Made by a program: the position numbers and the translations under genes | Shown here: positions 1-7,147 of the stretch, piece after piece | How positions within the stretch are numbered: the first letter of the stretch is position 1 | How the letters are laid out: every line of letters starts with the position of its first letter | Notes under the pieces: model-generated | What the model was told of the DNA's origin: nothing | The model's input: the letters and a program-made list of their open reading frames with translations, nothing else | Database searches by the model: none | Source of the DNA: Mucidula mucida | Taxonomy: Eukaryota > Basidiomycota > Agaricomycetes > Agaricales > Physalacriaceae | Length of the DNA: 10,969 nt | Assembly: GCA_015501055.1 (NCBI GenBank) | Contig: JADNYV010001002.1 | Coordinates: forward strand, 1-10,969 | Direction: 5' to 3'

Positions 1-561
1 ACATACCGTGGTGGAAGTATTAGTCTAGCATCACCGGAGTCGGGTGTATGGGCATGATGCGCGGCGAACATGGGTAGGCGTTGAGCTGTTGTCCTGGTCG
101 TGCCCGGCTAATCTTGTAGTCGATATCATCACGATCGCAGGTCTTCACGTTTGGGCACGCTGTCCTCGCAGTCACCCGTACCAGTGCTATAAACAGGGTC
201 TGTACAGAATGCGACAAAGCGGGTAAGGACTCGCCAAGTTGATATGATCGTAATAGCACGAGCCGCCAACCAGCTGAGTTCTTGTCCGGAGCTTGTGCTC
301 GATAGCAGGCAGTGCCCTGTTGATAGACTGTCGTACAATGCGGATCAGTTCAATATATGTTTCGGAACAACTGAAAGAGACGCTTCGCACCAGAGGATTG
401 ACATAAATTATGTACCAAGAGGCTCCGTTGGCGGCACTGATCATCCCCGTGCGGTGAATGGTATGAACGACGAAAAGAGGAAAGACGCACTAGACCATCC
501 TTGAGCCGCGGCGCCACTAGCGAGCTCGCAGATGGGACTGGAATCGGGATCCGAGGCGCAT
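1..561. other. No recognisable gene
   Basis: Short open frames exist on both strands. None shows a domain, a convincing start with splice sites, or continuity with the BTB fragment to the right. I looked on the minus strand for the C-terminal half of that BTB gene and did not find it. A 154-aa ATG-initiated plus-strand frame starts at 532 and runs to 996. It reads through the tandem repeat and the GGT run, so its odd Cys-rich and tetra-Trp composition is best explained by simple sequence. Confidence 0.5.
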
Positions 562-702
562 AGTTGTCGTGCGTGCTGTCCTTGCCGTTGTTACTGCTGT
601 CATTGCCGTCTACTCACCATCCTTGTCATCGTACTCGCCGTCCTGCCATCGTGCTCACTGTCCCGTCGTCCTATTCGTCGCCCCAGTCATCGTGCTTGTG
701 CA
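562..702. repeat. Degenerate ~20-bp tandem repeat (minisatellite-like)
   Basis: Successive units of 20-21 bp begin at about 580, 601, 621, 642, 662 and 682. Each begins near CCTTG/CCTGC/CCCGT and carries a GTCRTCGTRCTC-like core, for example CCTGCCATCGTGCTCACTGT at 642-661. The preceding stretch from about 562 looks like a further partial unit. Copies are imperfect, so the period is read by eye. The plus strand is pyrimidine-rich throughout. Confidence 0.5.
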
Positions 703-816
703 GGCCGCGATATTGTCGTTGTTGTGCATGTCCTCGTTACCGAAACCCTTGCGTCAACTCGTCCGTCGGTGGGGTCATCGCCATTGGGACCCGTAATGGA
801 CACAGAGATCGCGAGG

Positions 817-867
817 AGGGGGTGGTGGTGGTGGAAGGATAGCCCTCGTCTTGTGGTTAAGACGAGG
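817..867. repeat. GGT microsatellite plus perfect 9-bp hairpin
   Basis: A short GGT run (about 822-833) is followed by an inverted repeat. CCTCGTCTT at 844-852 pairs with AAGACGAGG at 859-867 across a 6-nt GTGGTT loop. No gene or T-run is placed so as to make it a terminator. Confidence 0.55.
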
Positions 868-1105
868 TGGTGGGATGAGGAAGAACTTAGGAATTTTGCG
901 CCGTTGAAACCAACATACACGTGGTCGATTGCGTGCTTGCGCACAGACCATGTGCTTCGGGCCGGTTTGATAACCGAGCGCGTCTGCTCGTGGTAGCGTC
1001 GACATTGGAAACGACATCGAGCACCATGTCGAGGAGCCGGGCATCAATACAAGAAGTGTTTGTGGTGGGTCATTAACTTGTCAGAGCAAAAAAAAATTAG
1101 GCAGT
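868..1105. other. No recognisable gene
   Basis: This stretch lies where the missing 3' part of the minus-strand BTB fragment would be expected. None of its three minus-strand frames resembles the BTB C-terminal half. It contains a 9-A run at about 1088-1096 next to the foldback element. Confidence 0.45.
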
Positions 1106-1221
1106 GTCTGGCTGACTCTACCAAGTCTGGCTGCATAACGGTCTGATATGGTCTGGTACCGGTATGGTGTGCATGGCACCATGCGGTGCCAGACGGTGAC
1201 CCCCGCCAGACGCCACCAGAC
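1106..1221. mobile_element. Foldback / MITE-like palindromic element with GTCTGG hexamers
   Basis: The core is an imperfect inverted repeat. GTCTGGTACCGGTATGGTG at 1151-1169 faces CACCATGCGGTGCCAGAC at 1177-1194, with a 7-nt loop, two base differences and one bulge. Outside the core, GTCTGG recurs at 1106-1111 and 1125-1130, with GTCTGA at 1141-1146. The complement CCAGAC recurs at 1206-1211 and 1216-1221. Nested palindromes also sit in the core: GCATGG/CCATGC at 1171-1184 and GGCACC/GGTGCC at 1175-1190. It starts 9 nt beyond the GTAAGT donor of the neighbouring BTB fragment, so it would lie in that gene's intron. No transposase or clear target-site duplication was seen, so calling it mobile is inference. 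Confidence 0.45.
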
Positions 1222-1235
1222 GGGTCCGAACTTAC

Positions 1236-1603
1236 TGATGTATTTGTCTGCCGCTATCGCTACCTCTTCTAAAGTGGAGAAAGGAAGCTGGCCGAGTTTC
1301 GGAAGAGGGGCCTCTGGGTAGATGTATCTGAATACGATGCGAAGGACCTCTGCGCGCTCTGTCAAATGGGCAGAGTCACCCGCCGCAACGTTAAGTTGCA
1401 TGATAAGAAATACAGTGGTATGGGTTTTCAAGTTTGTGCTGTGCACTTTGAACCTCATGTTCTTGGATGAGATGATACAGACGTCTGCGTCGGCAGTGTT
1501 AACTGTAAGGTTTGGGATCAGCATCCATAGGACGTCCACGAAAGGACTCACACTCGGGATCTTCTGTCACTATCTCTATCTTGGAACTGTCATCGTTGGT
1601 CAT
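1236..1603 (-). pseudogene. BTB/POZ domain gene fragment, 3'-truncated
   Basis: Exon 1 runs from the ATG at 1603 down to 1552. A 49-nt intron (1551-1503, GTGAGT...TTACAG) follows, then exon 2 at 1502-1236, ending at a GTAAGT donor. The splice rebuilds the BTB opening FNTADADVCIISS. Then come FKVHSTNLKTHTTVF (matching the usual F-x-VH-x2-L segment), LTERAEVLRIVFRYIYP and the helix LEEVAIAADKYIS, about 106 residues in all. This is the N-terminal BTB fold of basidiomycete BTB proteins. A normal gene would continue about 200 residues beyond the KY motif. Here the putative intron runs into the foldback element and no downstream exon is recognisable. BTB domains mediate protein-protein dimerisation; the targets of these fungal families are mostly unknown. 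It lies just downstream of, and in tandem with, the BTB gene at 1844-2903. A very diverged or out-of-window 3' exon is possible but less likely. Confidence 0.65.
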
Positions 1604-1843
1604 CGCTGTTTGAGTGAGAGAAGCGAAACGCGCTGAACAATGTTCTGCGGGTTCGACCTCGGTTAAACTTTGTGCGTGTACTAATTGGCCATCACACTTG
1701 ATCTTTCTAGCGCAAGCTCATAGGGAGTTGTACATTCCATATGCTATACAGTAACATCCATCTACCTACCCAATTCGAAACCTAATCTGAGCAAAGAAGT
1801 TATGAGGACCACGTCTAGGAGCGAGAAATGAGATTGGCTTACC
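1604..1843. other. Spacer between tandem BTB genes
   Basis: This 240-bp stretch lies between the stop of the complete BTB gene and the start of the truncated one, both on the minus strand. It would serve as 3' flank of the former and promoter of the latter. No conserved element was recognised. Confidence 0.4.
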
Positions 1844-2903
1844 TTATAAACTCGCGAGGTACTCGTCCAAGGTCAGTAACACTTTTATCCCAACTTGAAG
1901 CGAGACCTATCGAAAACAAAGTTGATATCACGAGGCGGGGATGAAGAATAACGACGAGATGGTGCACCTTATCAACCGCCGACTGAATGTCTTCGTCCAA
2001 TGCTTGAAGGACTGCTTTTATACCTGTCATCGTCTGACTAGGGCATTTCGGGTTCACTCTGAAGAGTGCGTTATCGATAAAGTCGATTGAGAGTTTTTTC
2101 CTGGGATTATCGCGAAGCATAGGAGCGACGTCGTCGAGGAAGGAACGAAACCAGTCATGCGCCGAATGAAGACGCGGAATTGATGGTTTAAGAGTTATGA
2201 TTTTCAAGTCGCAAGCATCGCTGCATGCTGAGCAGGATCCAGAGGGCCAAATAGAAAAAGACGCCTTAGAAAGCGCCTTCCCAGCCTTGAGCGTGCTGGC
2301 TTCTATTTTAATAACCCTCGCCGCCGCCAGACCGCACGCATGACAATACTTCAGCAGGAGGCTGAGCTCGTACGCCGAGATCATCTTTAGCTCACCCGAT
2401 TCGAGGGGAAGCTCCACAAGTGGGCCGAGCTCTAGTAGCCTTCGAGCAGCCGCGCGCGCAACATTGTCGCAACCAAGGCGGAGTGCAAGCCCATATGTTG
2501 GCAACGGCCTTTTTATGGCGGTATCTGACGTGGAGATGAGCTCACGTAGGCGCGCGCGTGGACCATCCATGGTGTACTTGTCCAATGCCGACAGCACTCG
2601 CTCATCAAGGTCGCCGCTATCGAACAAGTCGACGACGTCGATATTGATGGGATAGCACAGGCGGAAGACAACCGTCATCGTGGACGATGACTCCGAGACT
2701 TGGTAGAGCGGGAGGTTGTCGTGGTAATCGATTGCACCATCCTTCAAGAGGTTGTAGAAGAACTGCGAGGCAATGATGAGGAGTGCTTGATATACGTGAA
2801 AATGTACATCGTCGGATGTGCGAAGAATGACATCGGCTTTCTCTGGTGAGTCGAAGGGGCTGGGCGCAAGGCGTGCAGGATCTGCGGGCTTGGACTCTTC
2901 CAT
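1844..2903 (-). CDS. BTB/POZ domain-containing protein (two exons)
   Basis: Exon 1 runs from the ATG at 2903 to 1968. A 61-nt intron (1967-1907, GTGCAC...CGATAG) follows, then exon 2 at 1906-1844, giving about 332 aa. The BTB domain spans roughly residues 17-120. It has FDSPEKADVILRTSDDVHF (first strand and the D-V-x-L motif), the HVYQALLIIAS helix, VFRLCYPINIDV (the core F-x-L-x-YP segment) and LDERVLSALDKYTMDGPRARL (the terminal helix with the KY-x-M motif). A Cys-bearing segment with C-x2-C (CSAC) followed by a Trp-containing helix resembles the C-terminal half of mushroom BTB proteins. The splice is favoured because it restores a DKVSLQV ending like the usual EVSL terminus and stops at TAA, whereas read-through gives an unrelated tail. 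It is divergent from the RRM gene across about 620 bp. The family is usually a predicted dimerisation or adaptor protein; the specific role is unknown. Confidence 0.8.
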
Positions 2904-2944
2904 GAGAGTAGGAGGGAAGGGAAGGAGAGGTTAAGCGCCGAGAG

Positions 2945-3260
2945 ATCGATGAACGCCTTGAGGCATGCGCCGTCAAGTTTCCCATGACTGAATGTGAAAG
3001 GTTGCGAGAAGTTCAGAACGCCGTCTAGTGTAAGTACGTGACCTTTGCCAAGCATACGAGCGGGCTTTAATCGATGTGACACTGGGGAAAGCATGGTGTA
3101 AACAAGGCTTTTCGCTTTCAATTATTTGTGGCGTGACCAGAAACCATTTAGAACCGCGACGCAATTGTACACATGGGAATGTACACCGTCGGAGTCAACT
3201 TGAGAGTAGACGCGAAGGAAATGCCAAGCGTCAGAACCATCGATGACCGCCTTGAGGCAT
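2945..3260. repeat. Direct repeat pair in the divergent promoter
   Basis: A 22-bp block at 2945-2966 recurs at 3239-3260 with one mismatch (key string CGCCTTGAGGCAT, preceded by ATCGATGAMC). Similarity continues more weakly outward, with related TTCACA, CATGG/GATGG and GGAAAC strings beside each copy on the minus strand. Both copies read CLKA[VF]ID in the same minus-strand frame, which suggests an old duplication of coding sequence about 294 bp apart. Confidence 0.6.
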
Positions 3261-3289
3261 TCAAATTTAGACTGGTGTCGTGTTTCCAT
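3122..3289 (-). CDS. Small ORF of 55 aa, doubtful
   Basis: An ATG at 3289 opens a 55-residue minus-strand frame ending in TAA at 3122-3124. It contains FECLKAVIDGSDAWHFLRVY and SDGVHSHVYN. Its first part overlaps the duplicated block, and the second copy near 2950 preserves a related CLKAFID reading. The composition looks protein-like, but no family is recognised and no splice partner was established. It could be a decayed exon or chance. Confidence 0.2.
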   Translation of the reverse strand: METRHQSKFECLKAVIDGSDAWHFLRVYSQVDSDGVHSHVYNCVAVLNGFWSRHK

Positions 3290-3373
3290 CACGGACTGTG
3301 AATAGCGCAGAAAGTAAAGATGCGTTGCAATTTACTTCGGCATTGCATGTAATGGTGCCTAGAAGGTGTCTGA

Positions 3374-3379
3374 TATAAA
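3374..3379 (+). promoter_or_regulatory. TATA-like box for the RRM gene
   Basis: TATAAA lies about 147 bp before the ATG at 3526, in the context TGATATAAAGAG. The position suits a fungal TATA element, but the motif is common and unproven. Confidence 0.35.
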
Positions 3380-3485
3380 GAGATAGTCAGAATCTACTTT
3401 AACATTGACGGAAGAGACGACTAACAGCGGTAACCGTTGGCGTGGGGAGCAAAGGACTCACCGATCGTTGTCGGATTCGGCCCGA

Positions 3486-3614
3486 ATGGTTTTGAACCCA
3501 TTTCTAGGGTTAGCACCAAACCTCCATGTTCTCTGCCTGGCGGCAATGGCGGACGTCTCTCCAAAACACGCCATCACGTCTTGTCCGCCTACAAAGTCTA
3601 CCAACAGGCTATAA
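3486..3614 (+). other. Overlapping upstream ORF (42 aa)
   Basis: An ATG at 3486 opens a frame starting MVLNPFLGLAP that ends at the TAA at 3612-3614. It begins 40 nt before the main start at 3526, in a different frame, and overlaps the first ~30 codons of the RRM gene. If the transcript starts upstream of 3486, ribosomes meet this ATG first, which could dampen translation of the main protein. Confidence 0.4.
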
Positions 3615-4803
3615 CAAACGCGACATTCTCAGGGATGTCAACGAGTTTGTAGAACAAGTCACTTTTCACGAAAACGAAGCCGAAATCCAATTCTTTTCCC
3701 CAATTCATCGTGTCGCCTTTCTCAAGAGATGGGAAGCGGCAAACGTTGTAGACATGAAGGTAGACAATCTGAGTGCCGCTCTCGTTGCCCGCATCGGCTA
3801 CTGGGGCGCCAACCGGAAAATGCGGTTTTATTTCTTGTCGGATATTTACACCCCAGATATCATCGACGACGTAGAAGCCAACGTGCGGTCGTTTGGGCCT
3901 TTGCTGCCTGGCCGCGACGGCGCTCAAGTATCTCGGTTTACGACGGGGCGTGGAATGCATGGGTTCAATGTGACGTTCATGAGGTTGGCCGACGCGTTGC
4001 GGGTACGTGCGCCTATTCATATTCTACGCGAGCATTTGAAACAAAATTATCCCAGTGCGACGAATTCTATGGAGTTCGACGAGCAAGGACCAAAATATCA
4101 ATAGGCTTCGATAAGGATTTCGTCCATTCCGACTGGCAGGAAACGAGAACAGTCTACATCTCCAATCTTAGGCGCGAACTCGTCGCCTCACGCATTCTTT
4201 TCGACAACTTGGAGAGCTCTGACAAATCAGACCTCGCACAGGGAGAAACGATCACTCAGATTACTCGAAGTCCCGCCACTGGCACCGTGGTACGCCTTTG
4301 CTCAGTTGAAGAGATCACGCTCAAGTTGATGTGATTGTCAGGCCGTCACCTTCTCTTCTCCTGAAATGGCGAAAGAATTGCTCGACACTTTCCCAGCAAC
4401 ACTTTTTGGCGCACAGGCGAAGCTGATCCCAAGTAAACCGTTGCTTACATTCGAGAAAATTGCCATCGAATGCGGCGCTGGACGACGCGTCACACTCTTC
4501 GTCGATCAGACAATATCGCCCGCCGAACTGGGTCGTGATTTTGCCTGGTGTGGTGACCATGATGTCCACGTCTATCCGTGAGTGTTTCTTCTCTCCCCTT
4601 GGGCTTCTCACACCACTTTGCTTAGTGACCGCGCTGTGCTGGAATTTGACGACATCAAGGACGCGGTAAAAACCATCGCCTACTTGACTCAAGGAAAACA
4701 TATGCTTCCCAAAAAGTACACCGGTGCTCTCGTGTCGTTTGCGGTGCAGAATAGCATACAGGAACCGAAACCTGCTCCCATCGTCGAGGGTCGTTACCAT
4801 TAG
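3526..4803 (+). CDS. Four-RRM RNA-binding protein, predicted mitochondrial (four exons)
   Basis: Exons are 3526-4002, 4056-4289, 4342-4577 and 4626-4803, giving 374 aa. Introns are 53, 52 and 48 nt (GTACGT..CCCAG, GTACGC..GTCAG, GTGAGT..CTTAG); each restores the frame and joins RRM elements. RRM-like units sit at about residues 19-95, 98-180, 190-280 and 285-360. Their RNP2-like strands are LVRLQSL, MRFYFLSDI, RTVYISNL and RVTLFVDQ. Their RNP1-like strands are EAEIQFF, GFNVTF, TVAVTF and RAVLEF. None carries the canonical aromatic RNP1, so RNA binding is inferred from the fold. The first 18 residues (MFSAWRQWRTSLQNTPSR) have Arg, Ser and Trp but no acidic residue, like a mitochondrial presequence. 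The start at 3526 is the first in-frame ATG after a TAG at 3511. The array loosely recalls Nrd1-type multi-RRM proteins, but it is shorter. It is intact, unlike the genes to its right. Confidence 0.8.
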
Positions 4804-5617
4804 TATTTACGCCGAGGAACAATGTGCCGGCCCCGCATGCTGCTTTAAGCAGGGATCTGGTCTTGATAGTCTCAGCGCGGGAGCATCCCTTCCGGTTAGG
4901 ATGCAGCCAGCAGAAACCTGCGTGCGCCCCGATCAGAGACGAAATTCTGGTCCACCAGTCAAGGATTGACATGGGTGATAACGTTGACTCTGACCTGTAA
5001 ATAAGACTTACAGACATGTACTTGGCAGATGATATATTTCGCAGAAAAACTTCCTTCCTGTCTCTATCATGCTACTCGCTCGCAACCGCGCGTCGTTCAT
5101 CAAGATTTCTGCACGCTTGTAGTATGCTTTGTGCCTGATGTACAGGGAGCAAGTATTATTTACCGGATATGCGCCCTTACGAACCAGCGATGTTTTCTGC
5201 GTCTTTTATTCCCGTATTTTGACGCGCGTGCGCATAACCACGTCGTTCGTATTCGTATCTTCATCTCTGTTTAGTCTAACGGATTACCAGAGTATGTAAG
5301 TGGGTATCTGAAATTTCCCTTTTTATCACGCTTTAGTAAGACACGAAGGATTCAACTTCTTGAAAGCACCGTATTGACAAAAATAACCGTGACATTGGAC
5401 ATGTAGGACGATAAACGTCCGTGCCAGAATTAGTAGGTCGACCGACTGAAGTTCATGACCCGCGCTCACCTTTTTGTTTCTTTCAACTGCCATCTACAGC
5501 GCACAGGATTGGCTCTGAAGAGCATGAATGCCGCACACGATAGACATTGATTCTCGCAGTCGTTTGAACTCGCCTCCTTTACACGGCGCCTACTATTGCT
5601 TACCAGGGAATTTTGAC
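4804..5617. other. Gene-poor stretch after the RRM gene
   Basis: No gene could be supported. Small inverted repeats include GCATCC/GGATGC around 4882-4903 and GGACG/CGTCC at 5406-5420. The sequence from about 5292 to 5336 resembles a small intron (GTATGT, a pyrimidine-rich stretch, TTTAG). The flanking frames are short and unrecognised, so no model is proposed. An AT-rich ORF at 5029-5274 has no recognisable domain. Confidence 0.4.
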
Positions 5618-5690
5618 GAGCATGTATAGCTCAGCGGATACATGCTCACTACGAGACGTAGGGTTGATTTTTTCGTATCAAGCCGGCTTG
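5618..5690 (+). repeat. Cluster of four inverted repeats with A-box-like loop
   Basis: Four structures follow one another. GAGCATGTAT (5618-5627) pairs with ATACATGCTC (5638-5647) around the loop AGCTCAGCGG. CTACG (5649-5653) pairs with CGTAG (5657-5661). TTGAT (5664-5668) pairs with ATCAA (5677-5681) around a T-rich loop. CAAGCCGGCTTG (5679-5690) is a perfect 12-bp palindrome. The first loop plus flanking T reads TAGCTCAGCGG, matching the A-box of tRNA genes. A real tRNA is ruled out because the GAGC partner of the D-stem and a proper B-box/T-arm are absent. It may be a tRNA-derived relic (SINE head) or a structured RNA. Confidence 0.5.
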
Positions 5691-5840
5691 CGCAAATTCT
5701 AATCAATGTACTTTCTGTTCGTCAACGGCTAAGAAGGTCCATTGTTTCCAGCCATGGAATTTGCACTGAGGAAGAGCCAAAAGTTTGTACTCTACTTCCA
5801 CTAAACGCTCATCGACTACGACACACGTCCATATCCATAG

Positions 5841-6363
5841 CTCCTACTAGACGAACCTAGTGTTTTCTCGACCATTGAAAGGTATCGACTCCCGAGCAAA
5901 AGTATTTTTGGAAAACGCAAACCCGCTTGTAGCAAAAGATTTCTATGTCATCTGGCAGCATGGGAACTTACCAACTACGGTACGTGTCCCCGTTTTGTTA
6001 GAGTTGAAAGCCGTGCTCAGGATCACAGGTTCTAGGACCAATATCAAAAGAAAAAATCATAGGAGACAGTGCTGTCGAACAGGACGCGGAGGATCCACTG
6101 GGATACGGAAGTCTGGCGCACTTGGGCGTGTTACCGAGGCGCGGTCGGCTCAAATACCAAGTGCGGTGATGTGCCGATGTTCGTTCTGGTTCTGTTTGTT
6201 TTGAGCTGGATGATAAGGTGCCACACAATTCGACTCGGAGGGCATCCTTGATACTTCCATCTGGAACCTGGAAGGCATGACATTTTCCATACATCGCACT
6301 TTTTTCCACCCGATTCTCAAAAAGAAAAAACTGTGCGTCGTTTGGTCTGACCAGGGAGACTAA
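5841..6363 (+). pseudogene. Coding-like relic of an unknown gene
   Basis: Protein-like frames line up here although no long ORF exists. A frame from 5841 contains LLLDEPSVFS and RLPSKSIFGKR and ends in HLAAWELTNY at a GTACGT donor. A 56-nt intron (5980-6035, ending TCTAG) joins it in phase to GPISKEKIIGDSAVEQD and LGVLPRRGRLKYQVR. A TGA at 6167-6169 interrupts it, and the same frame goes on with VRSGSVCFELDDKVP and LILPSGTWKA to a TGA at 6278. A one-base shift near 6276 gives MTFSIHRTFFHPILKKKKLC, ending at 6361-6363. A possible upstream piece, MEFALRKSQKF, starts at 5754. No family is recognised. The evidence is coding texture, a fitting intron and continuity across a stop; a rival frame across 5861-5979 is also open, so this is tentative. 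Confidence 0.35.
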
Positions 6364-6554
6364 CATTTTCTGGCACCTTTTTAAAAAATCATGCCTCTCA
6401 CAAATCTGTTATTATTGGCGTTTACCAGATGCGATAAGTGTCTACAGTTCCTCGACGCTGGTACTTGATACCCTTGGCTAGCAAGGAACTACGTTTGTTC
6501 GTGCCTAGACTCTGCGGGTACGAAAATCTCAGATTTCACAACGTGCTCTCTGAC

Positions 6555-6577
6555 AGTCCGGTGTAGCCTAACGGCTG
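6555..6577 (+). repeat. A-box-like repeat, copy 1
   Basis: The block AGTCCGGTGTAGCCTAAC followed by GGCTG matches copy 2 at 7125-7147 in 22 of 23 positions. It contains TAGCCTAACGG, which fits the tRNA A-box consensus, and a small AGCC/GGCT stem. It is flanked by CTGACAGTCC at 6550-6559 and CTGACAGGTCC at 6606-6616, an imperfect direct repeat that could be a target-site duplication of a ~50-bp insert ending in a T-run. No B-box is evident. Confidence 0.55.
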
Positions 6578-7031
6578 AGTGTGCTGTCATACAGCAAGAT
6601 TTTTCCTGACAGGTCCCTCTGCGCCTTTCAGCCTCTTCCCCGTCTTCGACTTTCTGCACATGCCCTCGTCCGGTACTGTATACACGCACACTTTAACGAA
6701 CATCCGTTATCTGCAAATGTCTCTCAACATACATAAATTTCTCCTTGCGGCGCAAACTCACTGGGGTCGCGTTCACACTCATAACTACTTTGCACACCTT
6801 CTCAATGTGCATGCACAGTGAACATTGATTTGTCTAGGCTTGAATATGGCACTGGCTGCTGATGAGAAGGTGCGACTAGGAGCCCGCCCTTTGGCACTTA
6901 TCTGAGCTGGTCGCATCGGTGTGTACTCTTCTATGCGCTTTCATCTAAGCGTAGTCTGCTACTAGTGGCTACCTGGGGTATTGTAGCTCATATCACAGAT
7001 TTTTATCCTCATCAAAGTTGCGCTGTACAAG

Positions 7032-7051
7032 GATATGGCTCAATCGATATC
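7032..7051 (+). repeat. Hairpin with A-box-like loop
   Basis: GATAT (7032-7036) pairs with ATATC (7047-7051) around the 10-nt loop GGCTCAATCG. The stem extends by a G-T and an A-T pair. Loop size, position and the TAT-RGCTCARYSG-ATA pattern match the hairpin at 5618-5647, with 6 of 10 loop bases identical. Confidence 0.35.
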
Positions 7052-7124
7052 TTCAGCATGATGCTTAGTAGTTCTCACTCTGAGTATGGGTGCTACTAGT
7101 AGAGTGTAAGAAAGATCAACCAGA

Positions 7125-7147
7125 AGTCCGGTGTAGCCTAACAGCTG
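7125..7147 (+). repeat. A-box-like repeat, copy 2
   Basis: This is the second copy of the 23-bp block at 6555-6577, differing only at 7143 (A for G). The sequence beyond the block diverges quickly, so only a short head is conserved. No convincing B-box was found downstream. Confidence 0.55.

Larger units (their letters stand above)
2904..3525. promoter_or_regulatory. Divergent promoter region between BTB and RRM genes
   Basis: This 622-bp interval separates the two start codons and should hold both promoters. It contains a duplicated segment, a small minus-strand ORF and a TATA-like box for the plus-strand gene, each listed separately. No classical transcription-factor site was recognised. 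Confidence 0.5.

Noticed and set aside
532..996. A 154-aa ATG-started plus-strand ORF, Cys-rich with a WWWW run
   Set aside because: It reads straight through the degenerate tandem repeat and GGT run; the composition follows the repeat and no domain or splice structure supports a gene.
4655..5017. A 120-aa minus-strand ORF after the RRM gene
   Set aside because: It overlaps the well-supported last exon of the RRM gene on the other strand, has no domain and no convincing splice signals.
5141..5376. A small two-exon gene using the intron-like stretch at 5292-5336
   Set aside because: The donor, pyrimidine tract and acceptor look good, but the joined product is only about 64 aa, unrecognised and AT-biased; too weak to list as a gene.
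5618..5690. A tRNA gene at the TAGCTCAGCGG site
   Set aside because: The D-stem partner GAGC, a 7-bp acceptor stem and a GGTTCGANNCC B-box are missing; only the A-box-like string fits.
5998..6366. A 122-aa minus-strand ORF
   Set aside because: It is the complement of the plus-strand coding-like relic, whose frames have better intron and continuity evidence.
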